Positions 1-8,953 of a stretch of DNA of 64,000 bases are shown in pieces. The translations under genes and the position numbers were made by a program. Positions within the stretch are counted from its first letter, which is position 1, and the number at the start of each line of letters is the position of its first letter. The stretch is from an uncultured Collinsella sp. (GTDB lineage Bacteria; Actinomycetota; Coriobacteriia; Coriobacteriales; Coriobacteriaceae), in contig CABRHW010000010.1 of assembly GCA_902470765.1 (NCBI GenBank), positions 1-64,000 of the forward strand, read 5' to 3'. The notes under the pieces are model-generated. The model did not search any database, was not told where the DNA came from, and was given only the letters and a program-made list of their open reading frames with translations.

Positions 1-26
1 GGCCCGTGGGTTATACCCTAAGAGCA

Positions 27-49
27 AACCACCCTTTTTAAGGGTGGTT
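27..49. terminator. Short perfect hairpin, terminator-like
   Basis: A 10-bp perfect stem (AACCACCCTT with AAGGGTGGTT) closes a TTT loop. There is no clear T-run on the + side, so its role as terminator of an upstream gene outside the window is only probable. Confidence 0.45.
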
Positions 50-53
50 CTGA

Positions 54-85
54 TTGCGGGGCTGGGCGTACGCTTGAGCAGGAGT
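54..85. repeat. 32-bp direct repeat, copy 1
   Basis: It matches positions 1767-1798 at 31 of 32 bases, beginning TTGCGGGGCTGGGCG and ending GGAGT. The two copies bracket the ATP-grasp gene at 207-1673. Both contain TTGAGC, which could be a -35 box; only copy 2 has an obvious -10 (TACCAT). Confidence 0.8.
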
Positions 86-206
86 ATATGTTGCCTCATG
101 CCGCCCCATGCAAAAATGTGTTGCTAATTTAGAAGCCTATTCAAGCGCGCCGAAGTCGTGGCGTGCTGGCGTAGCATGAGCAAAAAATCAAGCAATGGAG
201 GGTAAC

Positions 207-1673
207 GTGGCAATATCGAAGACGCGAGAGCTCGAAGATTATTTTGAACGCATCGTGCGCACGCGCGAAGGCGACCTGCCTGGTCGTCGCAAAGGCGACG
301 AATACTTGTCTCAAACCCATGCGCTCTACCATGGCGACCCTGCGCCCTGGGCTCTGACGCCAAAGATATTCGACAAGGATATGACGGCGCTTCTTAAGGA
401 GGCGTCCGAGCGCATGTACGACATTATGGACAAGGTGACGCGGGCGTTTTGTTCCGATGCCTCCGTGCGCGCGTGGTTTCGCATGGATCCGGCTTTTGCT
501 GACCTGTGCGCTATGGATGCCGGCTATGATTGCCAGATCCCCCTTGCGCGCGTTGATATCTTTCTTGACGAGGACACCGGTTCGTATACGTTTTGCGAGC
601 TCAATACCGACGGCAGTGCCGGAATGGTAGTGACCGATGCGGTCTGTCAGGCAGTGCGAACGACGCCTTCCTTTGAGGAGTTTGCATCCGACCACCCCGG
701 CTTTCGGCAGTACGATTTGTGCGACGACTGGATAGATGCATTGTTTGAGACCTATGCAGAGTGGAAGCTGGCCCATCCTCGCCGCACCGAGGATAGTGCA
801 CGATTGGACGACGGGGCCCGCGTTGACGAGGGGCTCTATGCACCGCAATCAAAGAAATGTCCCGCTTCGGTGGCAATCGTCGACTATTCGGAAAGCATCG
901 ACTCGGAAGATGCGGCTCATTTTGTCGACCTTATGAGGCGGCGGGGTGTAGCCGCACGCTTTGCGGATGTGCGCGACCTGCGGATTGGCGAAGGCGAAAG
1001 CGGTGCTAGGTGCCTGTGCGATGCCGCTGGTCCTATTGATTGCGTCTGGCGGCGCGCGGTGACCGGCGAGTTGTGGGATAAGCCGTGCGATGGACGCTCG
1101 GCCTTAATTGAGGCGGCTCAAGAAGGGATTGCGTGCATCGTCGGGGGATTTAGAACGTGGCCGTGTGCGACTAAGACCGTATTTGCATTTCTGTGGTCTC
1201 GAGCCGGGCAGTCCTTGTTGAGCCCGGAGGAGCAATCGTTTGTACGGGAGCATGTGCCCTATACCGAGATTTTGGACGAAAGCACCCAGTTGTCGAGATT
1301 TGCCGAAAAGGACCGATGGATCGTCAAGCCGTGCGGCGGCTACAATGCGGTTGGCGTTGTCGCTGGTTTGGATGCCACGGAACAGGAATGGTCCCAGGTG
1401 CTTACTCGTGCTGCGGCCGCTGGGGCGATTGTACAGGAGTATGCTCAGCAGTATCAGACTCCCTGCTTGCGCGGAACGCTTGTCGATGGGCCGCATCGAG
1501 GAGAGGCGCCCAAAGGACTTGTGGATGATCTTGGTTTTGCGCCCGCTTCTAATATGGAAGGCTTGTATCTGTATCGCGGCCGTTTTGCAGGCGTGTACAC
1601 ACGTGTGGGCTTTGCCAACACCATAGGAGAGTGGACGAGCCGTTTGAACGTTGCGAGCTTTTTTGAGGAATAG
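207..1673 (+). CDS. Glutathionylspermidine-synthase-like (circularly permuted ATP-grasp) protein
   Basis: The 488-residue protein resembles the circularly permuted ATP-grasp ligases related to glutathionylspermidine synthase. Two stretches support this. A metal- and substrate-binding segment reads F-C-E-L-N-T-D-G-S-A-G-M near residue 130. A nucleotide-binding segment near residue 375 reads W-I-V-K-P-C-G-G-Y, followed by G-V-V-A-G. Such proteins form amide bonds using ATP; the substrate here is unknown. An in-frame ATG exists at 195, but GTG at 207 follows GGAGG (197-201) with 5-nt spacing and is the better start. The gene stands alone, flanked by 32-bp direct repeats, with mfd downstream on its own promoter. 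Codon use is somewhat less GC-biased than in mfd. The superfamily is fairly certain and the specific reaction is not. Confidence 0.7.
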   Translation: MAISKTRELEDYFERIVRTREGDLPGRRKGDEYLSQTHALYHGDPAPWALTPKIFDKDMTALLKEASERMYDIMDKVTRAFCSDASVRAWFRMDPAFADLCAMDAGYDCQIPLARVDIFLDEDTGSYTFCELNTDGSAGMVVTDAVCQAVRTTPSFEEFASDHPGFRQYDLCDDWIDALFETYAEWKLAHPRRTEDSARLDDGARVDEGLYAPQSKKCPASVAIVDYSESIDSEDAAHFVDLMRRRGVAARFADVRDLRIGEGESGARCLCDAAGPIDCVWRRAVTGELWDKPCDGRSALIEAAQEGIACIVGGFRTWPCATKTVFAFLWSRAGQSLLSPEEQSFVREHVPYTEILDESTQLSRFAEKDRWIVKPCGGYNAVGVVAGLDATEQEWSQVLTRAAAAGAIVQEYAQQYQTPCLRGTLVDGPHRGEAPKGLVDDLGFAPASNMEGLYLYRGRFAGVYTRVGFANTIGEWTSRLNVASFFEE

Positions 1674-1766
1674 CCGTTTCTTGGGGAGCCTTCCGTGGTT
1701 GCGGCGTTTGACGTGACGGGGAGATTTTGGCGAAGCCGGCGAGTCCAGTTCTATCTGGCGTTTTTG

Positions 1767-1798
1767 TTGCGGGGCTGGGCGTACGCTTGAGCTGGAGT
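1767..1798. repeat. 32-bp direct repeat, copy 2
   Basis: Second copy of the repeat at 54-85, with one mismatch. Here its TTGAGC (1787-1792) could act as the -35 of the mfd promoter. Confidence 0.8.
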
Positions 1799-1817
1799 CC
1801 TCTCCATGCGCTACCAT
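1787..1817 (+). promoter_or_regulatory. Candidate mfd promoter
   Basis: TTGAGC (1787-1792) and TACCAT (1812-1817) are separated by 19 bp. TACCAT recurs ahead of other genes in this window (metA, glmM, the P-type ATPase), which suggests it is a common -10 variant in this organism. The long spacer keeps confidence modest. Confidence 0.4.
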
Positions 1818-1842
1818 GACAGGCAACGAATTTGACGAACGA

Positions 1843-1870
1843 CCCGCCGAGCTTGCCTCGGCGGGCTTTT
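1843..1870 (+). terminator. Hairpin with T-run before mfd
   Basis: CCCGCCGAG pairs with CTCGGCGGG around a 5-nt loop, followed by CTTTT. It lies 26 bp before the mfd start and after the candidate promoter. It is either the terminator of the preceding gene or an attenuator in the mfd leader. Confidence 0.65.
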
Positions 1871-1895
1871 GGCGTTGCAATGCCGGAGGAACAGC

Positions 1896-4800
1896 ATGCT
1901 CATTCACCGTATAGCCGCGCAGCTCTACACTGCCGAGGCGCTGCAGACCGTCGAGGCCGGGCTCGATTCTGGCGAGGACGTGACGCTGGCCGTGTCTCAG
2001 TCGGGCCGAACGCTTATGGCCGCCGCCCAGTTTGCGCGTCGTCCGCGCCCCACGGTCTACATCGTGAGTGGCGAGGATGCGGCCGATCGCGCCGCACGCA
2101 GTCTGGCCGCCTATGTGGGCCTGGCGCACGTGTGCCGCTTTCCCGAGCGCAAGGACTACCCTTGGCGCGAGCAGGCGCCCGACGACGCCGTGGTAGCCCA
2201 GCGCTGCGAGGCACTCGGGCGCATCGTGCGCGGCGACAACTGCATCATGGTCGCCTCGGCCCGCGCGCTGCTGCGTTGCGTGCCGCCAGTCGAGAGCCGC
2301 TACTGGGAGTCCACGACCTTCGCGGTGGGCGAGGAGATTCCTTTTGACGAGGTGCCGCAGCGCTTGGTGGGTATGGGCTACACCAATGCCGGCGCCGCCG
2401 ACGCGCCCGGCCTGTTCCGTGTGCACGGCGACACCGTCGAGGTGTTTCCCGCGCAGGAAAAAGCGCCCGTGCGCATCGAGTTCTTCGGCGACGAGATCGA
2501 TCGTATCCGCCGCATGGTGAGCTCCACGGGGCAGACCATCGGCAACGAGGACAGCATCGAGATCTTCCCGTGCCGCGAGCTGGCGCTTACCGACGAGGCC
2601 GTCCACAACATGCATGTGGCGCTCTACCGCGCCAGCCAGGACGACAGCAAGTTGGCGGCGCTGCTCGAGATGGTGGATGCGCGCATCGTCACGCCTGAGC
2701 TCGACCGCTTTTTGCCGGTGATGTACGGCCAGACCGTGAGCCCGCTATCGCATGTGAGCGGCAAGGCGCTCGTGGTTCTGTCCGAGCCGCGCTCGCTGTT
2801 CGACGATTGCCTGCGCGCCTACGAGGATATCGAGGCACGTGCCGGCGAGGCGGGGGTCGACCGTCTGGACGGCCTGTACGTGCGTGCCCAGCAACTCGAC
2901 TTTGGTTCCCAGCAACGCCTGAACTATGTGAGTCTCATCCGCGCCGGCGGTGCGGTGACGGCCGAGCTCAAGATTGAGCAGCCTGCCATCGCGGGCTCGG
3001 ACAACCGTTTTATGACGCGCATCCAGGAGGTCGTGGGCAAGCGCTATGCCTGCGTGTTTGCCATCCCCGACCGCGGCGCGCGCGAGTCGATGGAGCTCAC
3101 CTTTGGCGACGAGGGCATTACCTTTGAGGAATCGCTGACCGCGGCGCCCGAAAACGCCGGCGCCATCGGCGACCGCGTGCGCGTGGCAGCGGCGGATTCC
3201 GCCGACCGTGCCGCACGCCAGGAGGCCCATGCTTCCATTCGCGAGCGAAAGGCCGATGCGCTCAACGCCCGTTCGCTCGAGGCGGGCGCCGCGCAGGCTG
3301 CCGCCGGCGCCGCCGTGCCCACCATCTCGCGCGGGCGCGTGACCTTTGTGGACGCTGCCCTGCCACAGGGCGTGGTGGTGCCCGACGCCAATTTGGCCGT
3401 GTTCTCGATTGCCGACCTCAACGCCCGCATGGATGCCAACCGCGCGCGCAGCCGCCGCAAGGTTGACATTACGCAGATCACCTTCCCGTTTAAGCCGGGC
3501 GACTACGTGGTGCACGCTACCCACGGCATCGCGCTCTTTAGCGAGATCGCGCGTCAGGAAGTGGGCGGCAAGGAACGCGACTACTTTTTGCTGGAATACG
3601 CCGATGGCGACAAGCTCTACGTGCCGCTGGAGCAGGTTGACCGCATTACGCGCTACGTTGGTCCCGACGGCGATAAACCGCGCTTGACCAGGCTCAACAC
3701 CGCCGACTGGACGCGGGCCACCAACAAGGCGCGCAAGAATGCCAAAAAGCTGGCGTTTGACCTGGTCGACCTGTATACGCGCCGCTCGTCGATTACCGGT
3801 ATCGCCTGTCCGCCCGATACGCCCGAGCAGATCGAGATGGAGCAGAGCTTCCCCTACGACGAGACGCGCGACCAGCTGGAGGCCATCGCCGACATCAAGG
3901 CCGACATGGAGGCGCCCAAGCCCATGGACCGCCTGCTGTGCGGCGACGTGGGTTTCGGCAAGACCGAGGTCGCCCTGCGCGCGGCCTTTAAGTGCGTGGA
4001 CTCCGGCCGCCAGGTCATGGTGCTCTGCCCCACGACCATTCTGGCCCAACAGCACTACGAGACATTCTTTGAGCGTTTTGCCCCGTTTGGCCTGGAGGTC
4101 GAGGTGCTCAGCCGCTTCCGTACCCCGGCGCAGCAAAAGCGCGCGCTCAAGGCATTTGCCGAGGGCACGATTGATGTGCTGATCGGCACGCACCGTCTGC
4201 TTTCGGCCGACGTGAACCCCAAGAACCTGGGTATGGTGATCATCGACGAAGAGCAGCGCTTTGGTGTGCAGCACAAGGAGCAGCTCAAAAACCTGCGCGA
4301 GCAAATCGATGTGCTCACACTCTCGGCAACGCCTATTCCGCGAACCATGCAGATGGCCACGAGTGGCGTGCGCGACATGAGCCTGATCACCACGCCGCCG
4401 ACCGGGCGTCGTCCCGTGATCGTGCACGTGGGGGAGTACGACCCCGACGTGGTGAGTGCGGCGATTCGCCTGGAGGTGGGCCGCGGCGGTCAGGTGTATT
4501 ACGTGTCCAACCGCGTCAAGACCATCGACGATGCCGTGGCGCGCGTGCACGAGGCCGCGCCCGAGGCGCGCGTGGGCGTAGCACACGGCAAGATGAGCCC
4601 GCGCGAGGTCGAGGACGTGATGATCGAGTTCGCGACCAAGAAGATCGACGTGCTTATCGCCACGACCATCGTGGAGAGTGGCATCGATAACGCGACCGCC
4701 AACACGCTCATCATCGAGGACTCGCAGCGTCTGGGTCTGGCACAGCTCTACCAGCTTAAGGGCCGCGTGGGCCGTTCTGCCACGCAGGCCTATGCGTACT

Positions 4801-5528
4801 TTATGTTCCCGGGCGAGCTGCCGCTCACCGAGGAGGCAACGGCGCGCCTGACCGCGCTTTCCGAGTTCCAGGACCTGGGCAGCGGCATGCGCATCGCCAT
4901 GCGCGACCTGGAGATCCGCGGTGCCGGTTCGCTCATGGGCGCCGAGCAGCACGGCAACCTGTCGAGTGTGGGCTTTGACCTGTTTACGCAGATGCTGGGA
5001 CAGGCCGTGGCCGAGGCGCGCGGCGACGACGATGCCGGCGTGGAGGCGGCGAGCGTGGGTATCAACCTGCCGGCCGACTACTTCTTGTCCGAGGAGTACA
5101 TGCCGGCGGTGGACCAGCGCGTGCTCGTGTACCGCAAGCTCGCGGCGGCTGAGGACCTGGAGAGTATCGACGAGGTGCAGGAGGAGACCGAGGCTGCGCA
5201 TGGCGAGCTGCCGTTGGCGGGACTCAACCTGTTCAACCGCGCTCGCATTCGTATTCGCGGCGAGCGCCTGGGGCTCGAGAGCGTCACGCTCAGCGGTGGA
5301 CGCATTACCTTCCTGGGGGTTGACGTGCCCAAGAAGGTGGCCTTTGAGCTTAAGACCCGCTATGGCGCGGTGAACTTTCCCAAGAGCCGCAAGCTGTCGG
5401 TGCCCTACAAGGCGGGCGCCGGCGCGGGCAGCGGCCTGGGTCGCGGCCTCGACGCCAACGACGGCACCGGCCCCGTGGCGGCCGCGCTCATGCTGCTGCA
5501 GCAGCTGGGTGCTAGCGACGACGACTAA
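1896..5528 (+). CDS. mfd: Transcription-repair coupling factor Mfd
   Basis: Mfd is the ATP-driven translocase that removes RNA polymerase stalled at DNA lesions and recruits UvrA. At 1210 residues it has normal family length. The N-terminal UvrB-like region includes F-R-V-H-G-D-T-V-E-V-F. The RNA-polymerase-interaction domain is marked by G-D-Y-V-V-H-A-T-H-G near residue 535. The RecG-like motor has Walker A G-D-V-G-F-G-K-T-E at 683-691, DEEQ at 784-787 and the S-A-T-P-I-P-R-T motif. A C-terminal TRCF domain follows, ending in a short Gly/Ala-rich tail. The ATG at 1896 has GGAGGA at 1885-1890; an upstream in-frame TTG lies inside the terminator T-run and is unlikely. The gene is probably monocistronic. 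Identification is essentially certain. Confidence 0.97.
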   Translation: MLIHRIAAQLYTAEALQTVEAGLDSGEDVTLAVSQSGRTLMAAAQFARRPRPTVYIVSGEDAADRAARSLAAYVGLAHVCRFPERKDYPWREQAPDDAVVAQRCEALGRIVRGDNCIMVASARALLRCVPPVESRYWESTTFAVGEEIPFDEVPQRLVGMGYTNAGAADAPGLFRVHGDTVEVFPAQEKAPVRIEFFGDEIDRIRRMVSSTGQTIGNEDSIEIFPCRELALTDEAVHNMHVALYRASQDDSKLAALLEMVDARIVTPELDRFLPVMYGQTVSPLSHVSGKALVVLSEPRSLFDDCLRAYEDIEARAGEAGVDRLDGLYVRAQQLDFGSQQRLNYVSLIRAGGAVTAELKIEQPAIAGSDNRFMTRIQEVVGKRYACVFAIPDRGARESMELTFGDEGITFEESLTAAPENAGAIGDRVRVAAADSADRAARQEAHASIRERKADALNARSLEAGAAQAAAGAAVPTISRGRVTFVDAALPQGVVVPDANLAVFSIADLNARMDANRARSRRKVDITQITFPFKPGDYVVHATHGIALFSEIARQEVGGKERDYFLLEYADGDKLYVPLEQVDRITRYVGPDGDKPRLTRLNTADWTRATNKARKNAKKLAFDLVDLYTRRSSITGIACPPDTPEQIEMEQSFPYDETRDQLEAIADIKADMEAPKPMDRLLCGDVGFGKTEVALRAAFKCVDSGRQVMVLCPTTILAQQHYETFFERFAPFGLEVEVLSRFRTPAQQKRALKAFAEGTIDVLIGTHRLLSADVNPKNLGMVIIDEEQRFGVQHKEQLKNLREQIDVLTLSATPIPRTMQMATSGVRDMSLITTPPTGRRPVIVHVGEYDPDVVSAAIRLEVGRGGQVYYVSNRVKTIDDAVARVHEAAPEARVGVAHGKMSPREVEDVMIEFATKKIDVLIATTIVESGIDNATANTLIIEDSQRLGLAQLYQLKGRVGRSATQAYAYFMFPGELPLTEEATARLTALSEFQDLGSGMRIAMRDLEIRGAGSLMGAEQHGNLSSVGFDLFTQMLGQAVAEARGDDDAGVEAASVGINLPADYFLSEEYMPAVDQRVLVYRKLAAAEDLESIDEVQEETEAAHGELPLAGLNLFNRARIRIRGERLGLESVTLSGGRITFLGVDVPKKVAFELKTRYGAVNFPKSRKLSVPYKAGAGAGSGLGRGLDANDGTGPVAAALMLLQQLGASDDD

Positions 5529-5530
5529 CG

Positions 5531-5565
5531 GGTCGACGCTGCAAACGCCCCATTTGGGCAATCTG
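5531..5565. repeat. Partial copy of intergenic palindrome family A
   Basis: The stretch GTCGACGCTGCAAACGCCCC is shared with the left arms of the elements at 18564 and 43036. The right arm is absent, so this looks like a degenerate half element just after mfd. Confidence 0.5.
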
Positions 5566-5584
5566 GTTCCATCGAAAGGAAAGC

Positions 5585-6448
5585 ATGTTCGGATACATCT
5601 ATAAGAAAGATGTCGCCATTATCGCGGTTGTCCTGTGCCTTTGTCTGGGCGTGGGCAGCTTCTTTGATTATCAAATCTCGAGTGCGCTGTTCAACATCGG
5701 CAGCATGTACGGTCGCTTTGTCGAGGCGGCCGGTGAGCTGCCGTTCGAGCTGACGGCGAGCATCGCGGGCGTTATGCTCGTGCGCTCGGCACGTCCCGAT
5801 TCCAAGGCGAGCAAGTGGCTCGCTGCGCTGGGCGTTTTGATCAACGTGGGTCTGGTCGGCTACGAGATTATCGGATCACTGCGCGTCGGCGGCAAGCTTA
5901 TTGCGTTTCAGCTGGTACTGACGTTTGTGCTGGTCATTGCAGCCAACTTCATCGCCTACCGCTTTACGCGCGACACCGAGCCCGACGAACTTACGCGCTG
6001 GGCGTTGATGGTGCTTGCCGTGTGGGTCGCTCAGGCCATCATCCTCAACGTCATTGTTAAGCCGTTATGGTCGCGCCCGCGCATGCGCGTGATCGAGGTC
6101 ACGCCGGGGCTCAATTTTCAGCCGTGGTGGGTGATCGGCAACCCCGACAAGTGGGCCTATATCGCCGCCGGCGTGATCAAGGACGGGTTCAAGTCGTTTG
6201 CGAGCGGACACACGGCGCATGCGGCGATCGGCCTTATGCTCGCCGGGCTTCCCGCGGCAGCCTTTAAGGAAAAACCTTCGCGTCGCCGCGTGATCTTTTG
6301 GGCGGCGGTTGTTGTTGCAGCGTTCGTCGCCTTTGGGCGCATCGTGATCGGCGCGCACTTTTTGAGTGACGTGAGCTGCGGTTTTGCCCTGGTGCTGGCG
6401 CTTGAGTGCCTTGCCGCGCGCATTGCTTATCCGGACGGCGTACAATAG
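5585..6448 (+). CDS. PAP2-family membrane phosphatase
   Basis: This 287-residue integral membrane protein carries the three-part signature of type 2 phosphatidic acid phosphatases. They are K159-P-L-W-S-R-P-R, then A-S-G-H209, then G-R252-I-V-I-G-A-H258-F-L-S-D262. The histidines are the expected nucleophile and acid/base of a phosphohistidine mechanism. About six hydrophobic segments surround these motifs. Known relatives dephosphorylate lipid phosphates or undecaprenyl pyrophosphate; which applies here cannot be told. The K-to-RP spacing is shorter than the textbook motif, which is common in divergent members. The ATG follows GAAAGGAAAGC. It lies 56 bp after mfd and may be transcribed separately. 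Confidence 0.85.
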   Translation: MFGYIYKKDVAIIAVVLCLCLGVGSFFDYQISSALFNIGSMYGRFVEAAGELPFELTASIAGVMLVRSARPDSKASKWLAALGVLINVGLVGYEIIGSLRVGGKLIAFQLVLTFVLVIAANFIAYRFTRDTEPDELTRWALMVLAVWVAQAIILNVIVKPLWSRPRMRVIEVTPGLNFQPWWVIGNPDKWAYIAAGVIKDGFKSFASGHTAHAAIGLMLAGLPAAAFKEKPSRRRVIFWAAVVVAAFVAFGRIVIGAHFLSDVSCGFALVLALECLAARIAYPDGVQ

Positions 6449-6493
6449 CCCCGTTTGAATCATCGGGCCCGTGCCCGGCTAGAGAGGATTGCC

Positions 6494-7519
6494 ATGCTCG
6501 CGTTTAACAACGACTATTCCCACGGTGCACATCCGGCAGTGCTGCAGGCGCTTGTCGACACCAATATGGAGCCGCAGCCCGGCTATGGTACCGATGCGCA
6601 CACCGAGCGTGCCAAGCAGCTTATCCGCGAGGCCTGTCAGGCCCCCGATGCCGACGTGTTTTTTCTGGTGGGCGGCACGCAGGCCAACGCGACGGTGATC
6701 GACATGCTGCTCGCGCCGTACGAGGGCGTCGTTGCTGCCGAGACTGGCCACGTCGCCTGCCACGAGGCGGGCGCCATCGAGTTTGGCGGTCACAAGGTGC
6801 TCACCATCCCCGGATACGAGGGCAAGATGCACGCCGAGGACCTCGAGAACTATATCCAGGTGTTCTACGAAAACGAGAGCTACGAGCACACGGTGTTCCC
6901 GGGTGCCGTGTACGTGAGCCTATCGACCGAGTATGGCACGCTGTACTCCAAGGCCGAGCTCGCGGCGATTCACGCGGTGTGCCAGAAGCGCGAGATTCCG
7001 CTGTTTGTGGACGGTGCCCGCCTGGCCTATGCGCTGGCGGCCGATGAGTGCGACATTACCCTGCCCGAGCTGGCGCAGCTGTGTGACGTGTTCTACATCG
7101 GCGGCACCAAGTGCGGCGCTTTGTGCGGCGAGGCCGTGGTGTTCTGCGGCATGCACGCCCCGGCGCACCCCATTCCGCGTATTAAGCAGCACGGTGCGTT
7201 GCTGGCCAAGGGCCGCCTGACGGGTGTGCAGTTCGAGGCTCTTTTTACCGACGGCCTGTATTTTGAGATTGGTCGCCAGGCCATCGAAACCGCGCAGGCG
7301 CTTCGTCGCGTGCTGCACGAGCGCGGCTACCAGTTCTTCTTGGAGACGCCCACAAACCAGCAGTTCGTGATTCTGCCCAACGAGGACATGGCCCGCATTC
7401 GCGAGCATGCCTCGGTCGAGTACTGGGAAAAGTACGACGATACCCACACGGTGGTGCGTTTTTGCACCAGCTGGGCCACGACGCAGGAGGATATCGACGC
7501 GTTGGCGGCGGTTCTGTAG
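6494..7519 (+). CDS. Low-specificity threonine aldolase / beta-eliminating lyase family protein
   Basis: This is a 341-residue PLP-dependent fold-type I enzyme. The opening F-N-N-D-Y-S-H-G-A-H-P, the G-G-T-Q-A-N cofactor-phosphate segment near residue 57, F-V-D-G-A-R-L and the Schiff-base lysine K206 in G-G-T-K-C-G all fit the low-specificity L-threonine aldolase group. That group cleaves threonine or allo-threonine to glycine and acetaldehyde. The start is ATG 6494, because AGAGAGGA at 6481-6488 is well placed; a longer in-frame TTG start has no such support. A strong terminator follows. Related lyases share the fold, so the exact substrate is inferred. Confidence 0.85.
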   Translation: MLAFNNDYSHGAHPAVLQALVDTNMEPQPGYGTDAHTERAKQLIREACQAPDADVFFLVGGTQANATVIDMLLAPYEGVVAAETGHVACHEAGAIEFGGHKVLTIPGYEGKMHAEDLENYIQVFYENESYEHTVFPGAVYVSLSTEYGTLYSKAELAAIHAVCQKREIPLFVDGARLAYALAADECDITLPELAQLCDVFYIGGTKCGALCGEAVVFCGMHAPAHPIPRIKQHGALLAKGRLTGVQFEALFTDGLYFEIGRQAIETAQALRRVLHERGYQFFLETPTNQQFVILPNEDMARIREHASVEYWEKYDDTHTVVRFCTSWATTQEDIDALAAVL

Positions 7520-7537
7520 CCTGATGTAATGACGAGG

Positions 7538-7580
7538 GGCCGCCTTGCGCTGGGTTTGGCGCAAGGCGGCCTTTGCTTTT
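7538..7580 (+). terminator. Strong rho-independent terminator
   Basis: GGCCGCCTTGCGC (7538-7550) pairs perfectly with GCGCAAGGCGGCC (7559-7571) and is followed by TTTGCTTTT. It ends the aldolase transcript just before the acetyltransferase. Confidence 0.9.
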
Positions 7581-7595
7581 GGGGAGAAGGGTTGT

Positions 7596-8177
7596 ATGAC
7601 CGAGATGTCCGAGCCGACGATTCGCCTGGCGACGCCCGATGATGCGCCAGCGTTGCTTGCCATCTATGAGCCGTATGTGCGCCAGACGGCGATTACCTGC
7701 GAATACGAGGTGCCGAGCGTTGAGGAGTTCGCCGGGCGCATCGAGCGTACGCTCAAGCGCTATCCGTATCTGGTGATGGAGTTGGACGGGCGTCCGGTAG
7801 GCTATGCCTATGTGAGTCCGCTCAACAGCCGCGAGGCATACGACTGGTCGGTCGAGACATCGATTTACCTGGCGCGCGATGTACGCCATGGCGGGCTGGG
7901 TCGCAAGCTGCATGACGCGCTCAAGCAATGCCTGATCGCGATGGGCATCACCAACATGTGCGCCCTCATCGCCGTGCCGCACGATAAGGACGATGAGTAC
8001 CTGACGCACAACAGTCAGGATTTCCATGCCCATATGGGATATCGCCTGGTGGGCACCTTCGACCGCTGCGCCCAAAAGTTCGGCCGCTGGTACGACATGT
8101 GCTGGATGGAGCTGGTCCTAGCCGAGCGCACACCCAACCAGCCCAAACCAATCTGGTTCCCCGACCTCCTCGCCTAA
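7596..8177 (+). CDS. GNAT N-acetyltransferase, phosphinothricin-acetyltransferase-like
   Basis: The 193-residue protein matches the Pat/Bar/MddA-type GNAT family. It opens with I-R-L-A-T-P-D-D-A-P-A-L-L-A-I-Y-E-P-Y-V. It has the central Y-A-Y-V-S-P-L-N-S-R-E-A-Y-D-W-S-V-E-T-S strand and an acetyl-CoA pyrophosphate-binding loop R-H-G-G-L-G-R-K-L. Members acetylate the amino group of small molecules such as methionine derivatives or glutamate analogues; the substrate here is not known. ATG 7596 has GGAGAAGG at 7582-7589. The stop codon runs directly into a REP-like hairpin that separates it from the convergent GntR gene. The W-Y-D-M-C-W-M-E-L C-terminal segment is typical of the family. Confidence 0.8.
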   Translation: MTEMSEPTIRLATPDDAPALLAIYEPYVRQTAITCEYEVPSVEEFAGRIERTLKRYPYLVMELDGRPVGYAYVSPLNSREAYDWSVETSIYLARDVRHGGLGRKLHDALKQCLIAMGITNMCALIAVPHDKDDEYLTHNSQDFHAHMGYRLVGTFDRCAQKFGRWYDMCWMELVLAERTPNQPKPIWFPDLLA

Positions 8178-8216
8178 AACCACCACAAAGGTGCCTGTCC
8201 CCATTGTGGTGGTTTT
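8176..8216. repeat. REP-like hairpin E1 (GGAC type)
   Basis: AAAACCACCACAA pairs with TTGTGGTGGTTTT around a loop containing GTGCCTGTCCCC. A near-identical copy lies at 27258-27296. It overlaps the acetyltransferase stop codon and probably also serves as terminator for both convergent genes. Confidence 0.8.
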
Positions 8217-8224
8217 GGTGTTGG

Positions 8225-8947
8225 TTAGCCGATGGGCTCGGTGTATTTGGCGCGGTCGGTGCGTTGGATGCGCTTGGAGACGTGGAGCGGGCGACCGTCG
8301 GTGTCGTAGACGTAGTCGGTGATTAGGATCAGCGCCTGCCCGCGCTCAACGTTGAGCAAAAACGCCTCGTTTTGCGAGGCATAGCACACCTCAAAGGTCT
8401 TGTGCCCCTGTGCCGGCGCGCGATGGAATTCCTGGCGCAGCGTCGCGTAGAGCGAACCATTGATATCGCGATCGATGAGTGCTTCAAAGCTCGGTGGTAG
8501 ATAGGTAGTCTCCAGGCACAGCGGCGCATCGTCCAGATAGCGCAGACGGACAAGTTTGACGAGCTTGCTGCCCACGGCCGCATCAAAGAACTTAGCTATA
8601 CTGCCGCCCGCCTTGGTAAAGCCCGAGTCCACCGTGCGCGTGGTGGGCTTCATGCCCTGACCCTGGACCTGCGCCGTATAGCTCGAAAACACCAGGTTGT
8701 TCTCGTGGAGCGCCGGCGTGTCGGCCACAAAGGCGCCGCGCCCGCGCTCGGTTCGAACCAGACCCTCATCAACGAGCACCTTAAGGGCATGGCGTACGGT
8801 GCTGCGCGACAGCCCCGATTCGTCCATGAGTTCCATCTCGGACGGCAGCTTGTCTCCGCGCGCGTAGGTGCCGGAGGCGATGCGGTCGCGCAGCATGCCC
8901 GCCAAGCGCTCGTATTGGGTCAGTCTCTTTTTAGATGAAGCGTTCAT
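8225..8947 (-). CDS. GntR-family (HutC subfamily) transcriptional regulator 1
   Basis: This 240-residue repressor-type protein has an N-terminal winged helix (about residues 8-75), including G-D-K-L-P-S-E-M-E-L, L-S-R-S-T-V-R-H-A-L and the wing R-G-R-G-A-F-V. A UTRA ligand domain follows (about 95-235), ending in Y-V-Y-D-T-D-G-R-P-L-H. HutC/UTRA proteins usually sense a sugar phosphate or amino acid derivative and release DNA on binding it. The gene is divergent from SIS enzyme 1. The shared 205-bp intergenic region holds a perfect 13-bp palindrome and repeated AACYTGTATG motifs, so control of itself and of SIS 1 is the natural inference. It converges with the acetyltransferase gene. Confidence 0.9.
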   Translation of the reverse strand: MNASSKKRLTQYERLAGMLRDRIASGTYARGDKLPSEMELMDESGLSRSTVRHALKVLVDEGLVRTERGRGAFVADTPALHENNLVFSSYTAQVQGQGMKPTTRTVDSGFTKAGGSIAKFFDAAVGSKLVKLVRLRYLDDAPLCLETTYLPPSFEALIDRDINGSLYATLRQEFHRAPAQGHKTFEVCYASQNEAFLLNVERGQALILITDYVYDTDGRPLHVSKRIQRTDRAKYTEPIG

Positions 8948-8953
8948 GCGATC

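Noticed and set aside
2745..5561. Long open frame antisense to mfd
   Set aside because: It has His/Arg/Leu-rich shadow composition and no ribosome site, and it mirrors the strongly supported mfd frame in GC-rich DNA.
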